Source: Salinarimonas chemoclinalis (GTDB lineage: Bacteria; Pseudomonadota; Alphaproteobacteria; Rhizobiales; Beijerinckiaceae). From it: a stretch of 64,000 bases of DNA. Positions 34,223 to 43,373 of this stretch are shown piece after piece. The first letter of the stretch is position 1, and every line of letters starts with the position of its first letter. The position numbers and the translations under genes were made by a program. The stretch covers positions 744,001 through 808,000 of the forward strand of contig NZ_JBGMWH010000001.1 of NCBI RefSeq assembly GCF_041514305.1, given 5' to 3'. Below the pieces are notes generated by a model. The model was not told the DNA's origin and made no database searches. It worked only from the letters and a program-made list of their open reading frames with translations.

Positions 34223-34241
34223 CGGGCGGTTCGCCCGCCCG
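34223..34241. terminator. Bidirectional hairpin between tauE-like gene and alaS
   Basis: CGGGCGG and CCGCCCG form a 7-base stem with the loop TTCGC, in the 54 bases between two converging genes. Its symmetrical position suits termination in both directions, although no T-run follows. Confidence 0.5.
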
Positions 34242-34261
34242 TGCGCGCCGGAACGCCGCCC

Positions 34262-36922
34262 TCAGTCGAGCGCGGCGGCGATCGCGTCGAGTGCCGCCTG
34301 CGCCTTCGTGCCGTCCGGGCCGCCGGCCTGGGCCATGTCGCGGCGACCGCCGCCGCCCTTGCCGCCGAGCGCCTCGGAGGCCGCGCGCACCAGCGCCACC
34401 GCGTCGTAGCGCTCCGTCAGGTCCTCGGTCACGCCGACGACGACGCCGGCCTTGCCGTCGTCGGAGACACCGACGATGGCGACGATCCCCGACTCGAGCC
34501 GGCGCTTGCCCTCGTCGACGAGGCTCTTGAGGTCCTTGGGCGCGACGCCCTCGACCGCGCGGGCCATCAGCTTCACGCCGGCGACCTCGCGCACGTCCGA
34601 GGCGCCGTCGCCGGAGCCGCCGCCGCCCATGGCGAGCTTCTTGCGGGCCTCGGCGAGTTCGCGCTCGAGCCGGCGGCGCTCCTCGACCAGAGCGGCCACG
34701 CGGCCGGGCACCTCGTCGACGGTCGTCTTGAGCAGGCCCGCGACGCCGTGCAGCGCCTTCGATTCCTCCGCCAGATGCCGGCGCGCGGCCTCGCCGGTGA
34801 GCGCCTCGATGCGGCGCACGCCGGCGGCGACCGCGCTCTCGCCGACGATGGAGACCATGCCGATCTCGCCGGTGCGCGCCACGTGCGTGCCGCCGCACAG
34901 CTCGACCGAGTATGGCTTGCCGGCGAGCGCGCCCTCGGGGTTCGTGCCCATGGACACGACGCGGACCTCCTCGCCGTACTTCTCGCCGAAGAGGGCGCGG
35001 GCGCCCGAGGCGATGGCGTCGTCGACGCTCATCAGCTTGGTCACCACGGGCTCGTTCTGCAGGACGAGGGCGTTGGTCAGCGCCTCTACGCGGCCGAGCT
35101 CCTCCTCCGAGATCGGCTTCTGGTGGGAGATGTCGAAGCGCAGGCGATCGGGCGCGACGAGCGAGCCTTTCTGCGCGACGTGGTCGCCGAGCACCTGGCG
35201 TAGCGCCTCGTGGAGCAGGTGGGTCGCCGAATGGTGTGCGCGGATCGTCGCGCGCCGCGCGCGGTCGACCACGAACTCCGCCGGATGCCCGACGACGAGG
35301 TGCCCGTCCTCCACCGTGACGTGGTGGACCCACAGATCGCCGAGCTTCTTCTCGACGTTCGTCACGCGCGCGCGGAAGCCCGCGCCGGAGACGGTGCCGG
35401 TGTCGCCGACCTGGCCGCCGCTCTCGGCGTAGAAGGGCGTCTGGTTGGCGACGAGGAGGCCGGTGTCGCCGACGCCGATCGTGTCGACCCGCGCGCCGTC
35501 GCGGACGAGCGCGGCGACGACGCCCTCCGCCTTCTCGGTCTCGTAGCCGAGGAACTCGCTCGCGCCGACCGCCTCGCGGATGGCGTACCAGACGGTCTCG
35601 GTGGCGGCCTCGCCGGAGCCGGCCCACGCCGCCCGGGCCATCTCGCGCTGGCGCTGCATGGCCGCGTCGAAGGCGGCCTTGTCGACGCCGATGCCGCGGG
35701 CGCGAAGCGCGTCCTGCGTCAGGTCGAGGGGGAAGCCGTAGGTGTCGTAGAGGGTGAAGGCCGTCTCGCCGGAGAGCTCTTCGCCGCGGCCGAGCGTCTT
35801 CGTCTCCTCGTCGAGGATCGAGAGCCCGCGCTCCAGCGTCTTGCGGAAGCGCCGCTCCTCGAGCTCGAGGGTCTCGCGGATCAGCGGCTCGGCGCGGCTC
35901 AACTCGGGATAAGCCTCGCCCATCTCGCGCACGAGGGTGTGCACGAGGCGATGCATCAGCGGATCGCGGGCGCCGAGGATCTGGGCGTGGCGCATGGCCC
36001 GGCGCATGATGCGGCGCAGGACGTAGCCGCGTCCCTCCTTGGCCGGCAGGACGCCGTCGGCGACGAGGAAGGCCGAGGCGCGCAGGTGATCGGCGATCAC
36101 CCGGTGCGAGGCCTTGTGCGGCCCGTTGGCGTCGACGCCGGTGAGGGTCTCGACCGCGCCGGTGAGCAGGCGCATCGTGTCGATCTCGTAGTTGTCGTGC
36201 GTGCCCTGGAGCACCGCCGCGATGCGCTCCAGACCCATGCCGGTGTCGATCGACGGCCGCGGCAGGTTCACGCGCTCCTCCGGCGAGAGCTGCTCGTACT
36301 GCATGAACACGAGGTTCCAGATCTCGATGAACCGGTCGCCGTCCTCGTCGGGCGAGCCGGGCGGGCCGCCGGGAATGTGCGCGCCGTGATCGTAGAAGAT
36401 CTCCGAGCAGGGACCGCAGGGGCCGGTGTCGCCCATCTGCCAGAAGTTGTCGGAGGTCGGGATGCGGATGATCCGGCCGTCGGGGAGCCCGGCGATCTTG
36501 CGCCAGAGCGCCGCCGCCTCCTCGTCCTCGGAATAGACCGTGACCAGCAGCTTCTCGGCGGGAAGGTCGTACTCCTTGGTGATCAGGTTCCAGGCGAGCT
36601 CGATCGCGCGATCCTTGAAATAGTCGCCGAAGGAGAAGTTGCCGAGCATCTCGAAGAAGGTGTGGTGGCGCGCCGTGTAGCCGACGTTGTCGAGGTCGTT
36701 GTGCTTCCCGCCCGCGCGGACGACCTTCTGCGCCGTCGTCGCGGTCGTGTAGGGCCGCTTCTCGACGCCGGTGAAGACGTTCTTGAACTGCACCATGCCG
36801 GCGTTGGTGAACATCAGGGTCGGGTCGTTGCGCGGCACGAGCGGGGACGAGGGGACGATCTCGTGCCCGTTCCGCGCGAAGTAGTTCAGGAAGGCCGACC
36901 GGATCTGGTTGACGCCGCTCAT
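34262..36922 (-). CDS. alaS: Alanyl-tRNA synthetase
   Basis: AlaS charges tRNA-Ala and edits Ser/Gly errors. The 886-residue length is standard. Domains in order: the class II catalytic core from the N-terminus (IRSAFLNYFARNGHEIVPSSPLVPRNDPTLMFTNAGM), a tRNA-recognition region, the editing domain with the zinc motif HSATHLLH and the partner CGGTHVARTGEIG, and a C-terminal C-Ala domain with a glycine-rich patch (LGGKGGGGRRDMAQAGG). The ATG at 36922 is preceded by a good promoter (36977-37005) and a leader of about 50 bases. Confidence 0.97.
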   Translation of the reverse strand: MSGVNQIRSAFLNYFARNGHEIVPSSPLVPRNDPTLMFTNAGMVQFKNVFTGVEKRPYTTATTAQKVVRAGGKHNDLDNVGYTARHHTFFEMLGNFSFGDYFKDRAIELAWNLITKEYDLPAEKLLVTVYSEDEEAAALWRKIAGLPDGRIIRIPTSDNFWQMGDTGPCGPCSEIFYDHGAHIPGGPPGSPDEDGDRFIEIWNLVFMQYEQLSPEERVNLPRPSIDTGMGLERIAAVLQGTHDNYEIDTMRLLTGAVETLTGVDANGPHKASHRVIADHLRASAFLVADGVLPAKEGRGYVLRRIMRRAMRHAQILGARDPLMHRLVHTLVREMGEAYPELSRAEPLIRETLELEERRFRKTLERGLSILDEETKTLGRGEELSGETAFTLYDTYGFPLDLTQDALRARGIGVDKAAFDAAMQRQREMARAAWAGSGEAATETVWYAIREAVGASEFLGYETEKAEGVVAALVRDGARVDTIGVGDTGLLVANQTPFYAESGGQVGDTGTVSGAGFRARVTNVEKKLGDLWVHHVTVEDGHLVVGHPAEFVVDRARRATIRAHHSATHLLHEALRQVLGDHVAQKGSLVAPDRLRFDISHQKPISEEELGRVEALTNALVLQNEPVVTKLMSVDDAIASGARALFGEKYGEEVRVVSMGTNPEGALAGKPYSVELCGGTHVARTGEIGMVSIVGESAVAAGVRRIEALTGEAARRHLAEESKALHGVAGLLKTTVDEVPGRVAALVEERRRLERELAEARKKLAMGGGGSGDGASDVREVAGVKLMARAVEGVAPKDLKSLVDEGKRRLESGIVAIVGVSDDGKAGVVVGVTEDLTERYDAVALVRAASEALGGKGGGGRRDMAQAGGPDGTKAQAALDAIAAALD

Positions 36923-36976
36923 GGAGACACTCTGCGAAAGGGGAGGCGGTGGGACGCCGCCGAAAAGCGTTGCGCC

Positions 36977-37005
36977 GTTCTAGAGTTGGGCGTTCGGCTT
37001 GTCGA
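36977..37005 (-). promoter_or_regulatory. Sigma-70 promoter for alaS
   Basis: On the minus strand TCGACA (37005-37000), a 17-base spacer and TAGAAC (36982-36977) match the consensus at 5 and 4 of 6 positions. Transcription would begin near 36970, about 48 bases before the alaS ATG. Confidence 0.5.
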
Positions 37006-37020
37006 GGGGAAGGGCTCGCG

Positions 37021-37042
37021 CGGGCGCCCGGCCGGGCGCCCG
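37021..37042. repeat. Perfect 22-base palindrome between alaS and guaC
   Basis: The sequence is fully self-complementary, built on CGGGCGCCCGG and its complement with no spacer. It lies 16 bases upstream of the alaS -35 box and 135 bases before guaC. It might be a protein-binding site or a cruciform-forming repeat; nothing else in the sequence tells which. Confidence 0.5.
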
Positions 37043-37176
37043 GCATTGTCCGCCCGCCCCCGAGCGGCTAGTCTGCGGCGAAATCCCCACGGACCGCGGC
37101 GTGCGTCGCGCGGGTTTCGACCGCCCGCGCGTACCGCGTGCGGGGTTCGAGCAGAGGCCTCGGGAGGCCCCACGGA

Positions 37177-38220
37177 ATGCGCATCGAGAACGACCCCAAG
37201 CTCGACTTCAAGGACGTGCTGATCCGGCCCAAGCGCTCGACGCTGGCCTCGCGGGCCGCCGTCGACATCACGCGCACGCTGCGCTTCATGCATACGGGGC
37301 GCACCTGGACGGGCTTCCCCTTGATCGCCGCCAACATGGACGTCACCGGCACGATCGGCATGGCCGCCGCGCTCGCCCGCCACGGCGCCATGGTGGCGCT
37401 GCACAAGCATTACCCGGCGGAGATGCTGGTCGACTTCTTCGACGGTCCGGAGGCCGCGAACGCCTTCTACACGCTCGGCACCGCCGAGGCGGACTGGGAG
37501 AAGTTCGCCGCCGTCAAGCGCCGGGCGCCGGTGCCTCTCCTGTGCATCGACGTCGCCAACGGCTACACCGAGAAGTTCGTCGAGATCGTCGAGAGGGCCC
37601 GCGCGGAGAACCCGGAGGCGGTGATCATGGCCGGCAACGTCGTCACCGGCGACATGACGGAGGCGCTGATCCTGGCGGGGGCCGACATCGTCAAGGTCGG
37701 GATCGGGCCGGGCTCGGTGTGCACCACCCGCAAGATGACGGGCGTCGGCTACCCGCAGCTCTCCGCCGTGATCGAATGCGCCGACGCCGCGCACGGACTC
37801 AAGGGTCTCGTCTGCGCCGACGGCGGCTGCACCGTGCCGGGCGACGTCGCCAAGGCCTACGGGGCGGGGGCGGACTTCGTCATGCTCGGCGGCATGCTCG
37901 CCGGACACGACGAGTGCGAGGGCGAGATCGTGCGCGAGACGGTGGACGGGGTCGCACAGCCGGCCAAGATGATCTTCTACGGCATGTCCTCGGACACCGC
38001 GATGAAGAAGTATGCCGGCGGCGTCGCCGCCTACCGCGCCTCCGAGGGCAAGACGGTCGAGGTGCCCTATCGCGGCCCGGTGGACGGCACGATGCAGGAG
38101 ATCATGGGCGGCGTGCGCTCGATGATGACCTACATCGGCGCGATGTCGCTCAAGGAGGTGCCCAAGCGCACCACCTTCGTGATGGTGGGCGCGCAGCTCA
38201 ACACGGTGTTCGGGAGCTGA
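37177..38220 (+). CDS. guaC: GMP reductase
   Basis: GuaC converts GMP to IMP with NADPH, linking the guanine and adenine pools. The 347 residues match the E. coli length. Active-site C182 lies in GIGPGSVCTTRKMTGVGYPQ, the motif separating GMP reductase from IMP dehydrogenase, and the protein has no CBS domains. The ATG at 37177 follows CGGGAGG, better than an upstream ATG at 37138. With gpt at the right end, the window has two purine-salvage genes, though they are far apart. Confidence 0.95.
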   Translation: MRIENDPKLDFKDVLIRPKRSTLASRAAVDITRTLRFMHTGRTWTGFPLIAANMDVTGTIGMAAALARHGAMVALHKHYPAEMLVDFFDGPEAANAFYTLGTAEADWEKFAAVKRRAPVPLLCIDVANGYTEKFVEIVERARAENPEAVIMAGNVVTGDMTEALILAGADIVKVGIGPGSVCTTRKMTGVGYPQLSAVIECADAAHGLKGLVCADGGCTVPGDVAKAYGAGADFVMLGGMLAGHDECEGEIVRETVDGVAQPAKMIFYGMSSDTAMKKYAGGVAAYRASEGKTVEVPYRGPVDGTMQEIMGGVRSMMTYIGAMSLKEVPKRTTFVMVGAQLNTVFGS

Positions 38221-38332
38221 GGGGAGACACGCGCGGGGGCTGGCGCGCGGTCCGGTCGCAGCCGGAACGGATGGGCGTGGCCGTCGGTTGCCGCTAGGCT
38301 CATCCTCGATCCGACCCGGAGACGCAACGCCC

Positions 38333-39382
38333 ATGGCAGAGATCGACCCTCCCCGCATCGCGGGTGCCGCGCTGGGGGCGATCGCGCTCGCCGCCGGCGG
38401 CTCGGCGCTCCACGCCTGGCTCAACGCCCGGAAGGTCTCGCGCGAGACGCACCCGCCGATCGGGCGCTTCGTCGCCGTGGAGGGCGTGCGTCTCCACTAC
38501 GTCGACATCGGACCGACCGACGGCGATCCCGGCGACGCGCCCGTGCTGCTGTTCGTGCACGGCAACGGAGCCTGCCTCGAGGACATGCTCGTCTCGGGCC
38601 TCGTCGACGCCTGCGCGACCCGCTATCGCTGCATCGTGCTCGACAGGCCGGGCTACGGCCATTCGTCGCGCCCCTCGGGCCGATCGTACGACCCGCGCGA
38701 CCAGGCTGTGCTCCTGCGCGCCTTCCTCGCGGAGATCGGCGTGACGCGGCCGCTCCTCGTCGGCCATTCCTGGGGTTCGCTCGTGTCGCTCGCCATGGCG
38801 CTCGATCATCCCGATGCGGTCGCGGGCGCGGTGCTGATGTCGGGCTTCTACTATCCGCAGGAACGCAGCGACGTGGCGGCGATGGGCCTGCCGGCGACGC
38901 CGGTCGTCGGGCCCGCGCTCGTCTGGACGCTCGGCCCGCAGACGATGCGGCGGCTCGCGCCCAGGCTCTACCCGCGCCTGTTCGACCCGCACCCGATTCC
39001 GCCGCGCATGCTCGAGAACTACCCCTTCGCCTACGGGGAGCGCCCGGAGCAGATCCGGGCGGCCGCCGCCGAGCTCGCGGTGATGCAATCGGCCGCAGCG
39101 GCGCTGATGCCGCGCTACGGCGCGTGCGCGGTGCCGCTGGCGCTCCTCCACGGCGCGGAGGACAAGGTCATCCCCGGCGCGCTCCACACGCGGCGCCTCG
39201 CCGCCGAGATCGCGAGCGCACGCGTTGCGCTCCTCCCTGGTCTCGGGCACATGGTCCACTACTTCGCCCGGGACGTCATCCTCGCCGCGATCGACGAGAC
39301 GATGGCGAGGGCGAGCGGCGCGGCGCACGATCCGGCGCGGGGCCCCGTCCAGGGGGATGCGGCGGAGCGCGGGCTCGTGTGA
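38333..39382 (+). CDS. Alpha/beta hydrolase with N-terminal hydrophobic anchor
   Basis: The 349-residue protein has an N-terminal hydrophobic stretch (IAGAALGAIALAAGGSALHAW, about 9-29) that could anchor it in the membrane, then an alpha/beta hydrolase fold. The nucleophile is S146 in VGHSWGSL, the oxyanion region is FVHGNGA, the acid is probably in HGAEDKVIPG and the histidine is in LGHMVHYF. The substrate is unknown. The ATG at 38333 is preferred to 38288. It lies 90 bases before the carotenoid cluster on the same strand, so it might belong to it, but this is speculative. Confidence 0.82.
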   Translation: MAEIDPPRIAGAALGAIALAAGGSALHAWLNARKVSRETHPPIGRFVAVEGVRLHYVDIGPTDGDPGDAPVLLFVHGNGACLEDMLVSGLVDACATRYRCIVLDRPGYGHSSRPSGRSYDPRDQAVLLRAFLAEIGVTRPLLVGHSWGSLVSLAMALDHPDAVAGAVLMSGFYYPQERSDVAAMGLPATPVVGPALVWTLGPQTMRRLAPRLYPRLFDPHPIPPRMLENYPFAYGERPEQIRAAAAELAVMQSAAAALMPRYGACAVPLALLHGAEDKVIPGALHTRRLAAEIASARVALLPGLGHMVHYFARDVILAAIDETMARASGAAHDPARGPVQGDAAERGLV

Positions 39383-39472
39383 TCCTGCGGGTGCGCCGCA
39401 GCGTAGGTGTTGAGGAGACGGCGAACATGCCGCACATTCGAGCGCGCGTTGGTGTCGGGGGTTAGAGCGACG

Positions 39473-41110
39473 ATGAGGAACCCGGAGGGTTTGGCGTCCG
39501 ATTTCGGGCACGCCGAGAACGCGGCGGCGGAGCTCGCCGATTTGCGCGACGCGTCCGCGGGGATGGAGGAGGCCAAGGGCGCGCGCGTCGCGATCGTCGG
39601 CGCCGGCCCCGGCGGACTCGCGGCGGCGCTGCTGCTGGCCAAGCAGGGCGCCCACGTCACGATCTACGAGAAGGACGCGCAGGTCGGCGGCCGGACCAAG
39701 ACGGTGACGGCGCCCGGCGGCTACAAGTTCGACATCGGGCCGACGTTCTTCCTCTACCCGCGCATCCTCGCCGAGATCTTCGAGGCCTGCGGCGAGAGCC
39801 TCGCCGACCACGTGGACCTCGTGCGTCTCGACCCGCAGTACCACGTGGTGTTCGAGGGCGGCGGGGACATCAGGGCGACGCCGGACATCGCCCGCATGGC
39901 GGCCGAGATCGCCACGATCGCGCCGGAGGACGCCGAGAACGTCGCGCGCTTCATGCAGGAGAACCGCAAGAAGCTCGCGCTCTTCCGCCCGATCCTGGAG
40001 CGGCCGTTCGACAGCCCGCTCGACGTCGTCTCCCCGGCGATGCTCCAGGCGCTGCCGATGATGCGCCCCTTCTCCAGCGTGGACGGCGACCTGAAGCGCT
40101 ACTTCCAGGATCCGCGGGTGCGGCTCGCCTTCTCGTTCCAGACGAAGTACCTGGGCATGTCGCCGTTCCAGTGCCCGAGCCTGTTCACGATCCTCTCGTT
40201 CCTCGAGTACGAGCACGGCGTCTTCCATCCGATCGGCGGCTGCGGCGCCGTCTCGGACGCGATGGCGAAGCTCGCCGAGAAGATGGGCGTGACGATCGCG
40301 CTCGACACGCCCGTCGACGAGATCCTCTACGAGGGCGACCGGGCGGTGGGGCTCGTCGTGAACGGCGAGCGCAAGCCGGCGGACGCGGTCGTCGTCAACG
40401 GCGACTTCGCCCACGCCGCGCGCCGGCTGATCCCGCAGGCGCACCGCCCGCGCTGGACCGACCGCAAGCTCGAGCGGGCGCGCATATCGTGCTCGACCTT
40501 CATGCTCTATCTCGGCATCGAGGGCGATCTGGGCGACCTCGAGCACCACACGATCCTCCTGTCGGACGACTACGCCAACAACATCGAGGAAATCTCGAGC
40601 TGCAGGCTGCCGACGAAGCCCTCGTTCTACGTCCAGAACGCCGCGCGCACCGATCCCTCGATGGCGCCGAAGGGCCATTCGAGCCTCTACGTGCTCGTGC
40701 CGGTGCCGAACCTGCGCTCGGGCACCGACTGGGCGAGCGAGACGGCGGCGTTCCGGGCCAAGGTCCTGGATCGGCTGAAGGTCCTCGGGCTTCACGACAT
40801 CGAGCGGCGAATCCGCTACGAGCGGGTGATCACGCCCGCGGGCTGGCAGGACGAGTTCGCCGTCAACGAGGGCGCGACGTTCAACCTCGCGCACGACCTG
40901 GGGCAGATGCTTTACTTCCGCCCGCACAACCGATTCGGCAAGGGCGTCTACCTCGTCGGCGGCGGGACGCATCCCGGCTCGGGGCTGCCGGTGATCTACG
41001 AAGGGGCGCGCATCACGACGCGGCTCCTGCTCGAGGACCTCGCCGCCGAGCGCGCGCGGCCCGGCCGCTCGCTGTTCCGGCGCACGACCGGCGCGCCCGC
41101 CCGCGCCTGA
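39473..41110 (+). CDS. CrtI-family phytoene desaturase-like oxidoreductase (first copy)
   Basis: This FAD protein of the CrtI/CrtN/CrtP family has 545 residues. It has the dinucleotide-binding motif VAIVGAGPGGLAAALLLAKQG at 39-59, and the substrate-channel and C-terminal CrtI signature GVYLVGGGTHPGSGLPVIYEGARI. Family members desaturate or oxidise the ends of linear carotenoids. With squalene-forming genes downstream and no phytoene synthase, it probably acts on a C30 backbone; whether it is the desaturase (CrtN role) or the terminal oxidase (CrtP role) cannot be told. The start is 39473, but M31 (39563) is possible because the first 30 residues are not part of the fold. Confidence 0.87.
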   Translation: MRNPEGLASDFGHAENAAAELADLRDASAGMEEAKGARVAIVGAGPGGLAAALLLAKQGAHVTIYEKDAQVGGRTKTVTAPGGYKFDIGPTFFLYPRILAEIFEACGESLADHVDLVRLDPQYHVVFEGGGDIRATPDIARMAAEIATIAPEDAENVARFMQENRKKLALFRPILERPFDSPLDVVSPAMLQALPMMRPFSSVDGDLKRYFQDPRVRLAFSFQTKYLGMSPFQCPSLFTILSFLEYEHGVFHPIGGCGAVSDAMAKLAEKMGVTIALDTPVDEILYEGDRAVGLVVNGERKPADAVVVNGDFAHAARRLIPQAHRPRWTDRKLERARISCSTFMLYLGIEGDLGDLEHHTILLSDDYANNIEEISSCRLPTKPSFYVQNAARTDPSMAPKGHSSLYVLVPVPNLRSGTDWASETAAFRAKVLDRLKVLGLHDIERRIRYERVITPAGWQDEFAVNEGATFNLAHDLGQMLYFRPHNRFGKGVYLVGGGTHPGSGLPVIYEGARITTRLLLEDLAAERARPGRSLFRRTTGAPARA

Positions 41111-41128
41111 CGAGAGAAGGACGCCTCC

Positions 41129-41623
41129 GTGACGCTCCGCATCGCGCTCCTGTGCGCCGCCCTCCTGGCCGCCGCCCTTCTGGCCGCCGCGCCGACTCAT
41201 GCCTCCGCCGCCTCGCTCGTCGTGCGGGTCAGCGGGGTCGCGGTCGGTCAGGGACCGGTCTTCGTCGGCCTGTGCGATCGCGCGCTCGATCGCGAGACCT
41301 GCCCGATCGGCGAGTTCAAGCGTGCGAGCGGCTCGACGCTCTCCTTCCGCTTCGACGGTGTCAGGCCGGGGCGCTGGGCGGTGGCGGCCTATCAGGACCT
41401 GAACCGCAACGGCGTGCTCGACACCCAGCCGATCCTGCTGTGGCAGTTGCCGAGCGAGCCGTACGGCTTCTCCAACGACGTCGGCCGGTTCTCGCCGCCG
41501 ACGTTCGACGGCGCGGCCTTCGAGCTGCCGGCGTCCGGTGGTACGGTGTCGGTGCGCCTCGCGCGCCTGCCGCTCGACGACGAGGACGCGGTGCAGCAGG
41601 CGATCGAGCGACAGAGCCGGTGA
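41129..41623 (+). CDS. Secreted DUF2141 protein in the carotenoid cluster
   Basis: The 164-residue protein starts at GTG 41129, with a signal peptide of about 28 residues (MTLRIALLCAALLAAALLAA...THASA). The mature domain has the DUF2141 pattern: a beta strand, VFVGLCDRA, then FRFDGVRPGRWAVAAYQDLNRNGVLDTQ, where the acidic DLNRNGVLD resembles a calcium-binding turn. DUF2141 has no known enzymatic role. Its place between the two CrtI-like genes on the same strand suggests a part in handling or exporting the pigment; that is inference only. Confidence 0.8.
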   Translation: MTLRIALLCAALLAAALLAAAPTHASAASLVVRVSGVAVGQGPVFVGLCDRALDRETCPIGEFKRASGSTLSFRFDGVRPGRWAVAAYQDLNRNGVLDTQPILLWQLPSEPYGFSNDVGRFSPPTFDGAAFELPASGGTVSVRLARLPLDDEDAVQQAIERQSR

Positions 41624-41692
41624 GCGCCGCGGGGGCGGCGCGCAGGCGGCGGACGAAGCGGCCCGGGGAACGGCCAGCGAGAGGAGCGTGAC

Positions 41693-43228
41693 GTGAGTGG
41701 GTCTTCCAAGAAGGTGGCGGTGATCGGCGGTGGGCTCGGCGGGCTCGCCAGTGCCTGCGTGCTCGCGGCGCGCGGGCACGAGGTGACGCTCTTCGACAAG
41801 AATCCCTGGGTCGGCGGCAAGGCGGCGGTGCTGCACGAGGGCGGATTCCGCTTCGACATGGGCCCCACCATCCTCACCGTGCCCCGCGTCCTCCACCGGA
41901 TCTTCGACGAGGCGAAGCGCGACATCGGGCAGTACATGGATCTCGTGCGCCTCGATCCGCAGTGGCGCTGCTTCTTCGAGGACGGCACGCAGTTCGACCT
42001 GTGCGAGAGCGTGCCCCAGATGAAGGCGGACATGAACGCCTTCGCGCCGGGCAAGGGCGCCGGCGAGGGTTACGAGCGCTTCATCGGCATGTCGAAGAAC
42101 CTGCACGAGATCTCCGAGCGGTTCTTCTTCTGGAAGCCGGTCGAGGATCTGTTCGACACGATCGACATCAAGAAGAACTTCGATCCCGGCACGCTGCGCG
42201 ACGTGATGGCGCTGCGCATGGGCGCCTCCGTCGCCGGAACGATCCGCTCGCACGTGAAGGACGAGCGCCTCTCGCAGATGCTCGACCACTTCACGCAATA
42301 CGTGGGCTCGAATCCCTACGGCTCACCGGCGGTGCTGTGCTCGATCGCGCACATGCAGGTCGCCGAGGGCATCTGGTACCCGATGGGCGGCACCCGCGCC
42401 GTCGCCGAGGGGCTCGCCAAGCTCGCGACCGACCTCGGTGCGACCCTGCGCCCGTCGACCGACATCGTCGGGCTCGAACTCCAGGGCAAGCGTGTGACGG
42501 GCGTCGAGACGGCGGCGGGCGAGACCGAGCGGTTCGAGATGGTCGTGTCCAACATGGATTCGATCCGCACCTATCGCGAGCTCGTCGGCGGCGACATCGG
42601 GGCGCGCTACGACAAGAAGGGTTTCGAGCCGGCCTGCTCGGGCGTCGTGCTCTATCTCGGGCTGAACAAGCGCTACGACCACCTCGCGCATCACGATTTC
42701 GTCTTCTCCCGGGACCCCGAGGAGGAGTTCCACTGGATCTACGACAAGGGCGAGCCGGCGCCGGACCCGACGGCCTACCTCGCCGCGCCCGCGGCGACCG
42801 ATCCGACGGTCGCGCCCGAGGGCGGCGAGGCGCTGTACGTGCTCGTCCACACGCCGTACCTGCGCCCGCACCATGATTGGTCGAAGATGTTCGCGCCCTA
42901 CCGCGAGAAGATCATCGACAAGCTGAAGCGCACCGGCGGCATGCCGGACATCGAGGAGCGCATCGTGGTGGAGCGCCACCTCACGCCGCAGGACATCCAC
43001 GACCGCTACAAGGTGCTCGACGGCGCGATCTACGGTCTGGCGAGCCACGGCCGCTTCCTCGGCGCCTTCAAGCCGGGCAACCGCTCGCGGGACATCGAGG
43101 GGCTCTACCTCGCCGGCGGCGCCGCCCATCCCGGCCCGGGCATGCCGATGGTGATGATGTCCGGCTGGATCGCCGCCGACGCCCTCGACCAGGACGCCCG
43201 CGGCGGCGGGCTGGCCAAGGCGTCGTGA
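41693..43228 (+). CDS. CrtI-family phytoene desaturase-like oxidoreductase (second copy)
   Basis: This second CrtI-family enzyme has 511 residues from a GTG start that follows GAGGAG. It has the FAD motif VAVIGGGLGGLASACVLAARGHEV, the substrate segment GGFRFDMGPTILTVP and the C-terminal signature GLYLAGGAAHPGPGMPMVMMSGWIAA. It differs clearly from the first copy, so the pair is old rather than a recent duplication. Two different CrtI-like enzymes beside squalene synthesis genes recall the desaturase plus oxidase pairs of C30 carotenoid pathways. Confidence 0.88.
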   Translation: MSGSSKKVAVIGGGLGGLASACVLAARGHEVTLFDKNPWVGGKAAVLHEGGFRFDMGPTILTVPRVLHRIFDEAKRDIGQYMDLVRLDPQWRCFFEDGTQFDLCESVPQMKADMNAFAPGKGAGEGYERFIGMSKNLHEISERFFFWKPVEDLFDTIDIKKNFDPGTLRDVMALRMGASVAGTIRSHVKDERLSQMLDHFTQYVGSNPYGSPAVLCSIAHMQVAEGIWYPMGGTRAVAEGLAKLATDLGATLRPSTDIVGLELQGKRVTGVETAAGETERFEMVVSNMDSIRTYRELVGGDIGARYDKKGFEPACSGVVLYLGLNKRYDHLAHHDFVFSRDPEEEFHWIYDKGEPAPDPTAYLAAPAATDPTVAPEGGEALYVLVHTPYLRPHHDWSKMFAPYREKIIDKLKRTGGMPDIEERIVVERHLTPQDIHDRYKVLDGAIYGLASHGRFLGAFKPGNRSRDIEGLYLAGGAAHPGPGMPMVMMSGWIAADALDQDARGGGLAKAS

Positions 43229-43242
43229 GGCCGTGCACGCCG

Positions 43243-43360
43243 CTCCCGCCCTCGCGGGGCGGGGACGATCCGCGCAGCGGATCCGGGGCGGGGTTCCCCG
43301 GCTCGACGCGTGCGGTTTCGGCTTCGCCGAGGCGCGGCTTCGGCGAAGCCTCGCCATATC
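43243..43360. repeat. Intergenic palindromic repeat (family B)
   Basis: Three hairpins follow one another: CCCGCC...GGGGCGGG, GATCCGC-GCA-GCGGATC (43267-43283), and GGCTTCGCCGAGGC with CGGCTTCGGCGAAGCC at about 43320-43350. The first two units recur at 49387-49441, differing at a few bases. The repeat sits between the second crtI-like gene and the acyltransferase, inside what is otherwise a tight operon, so it may reduce read-through or be a processing site. Confidence 0.7.
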
Positions 43361-43373
43361 GCCGGCAGCCCGC

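Noticed and set aside
38300..42298. A 1332-residue open frame on the minus strand opposite the hydrolase and carotenoid genes
   Set aside because: It has low-complexity Arg/Ala/His/Asp composition, no recognisable domain, and lies antisense to three well-supported genes. Long antisense frames are expected at this GC content.
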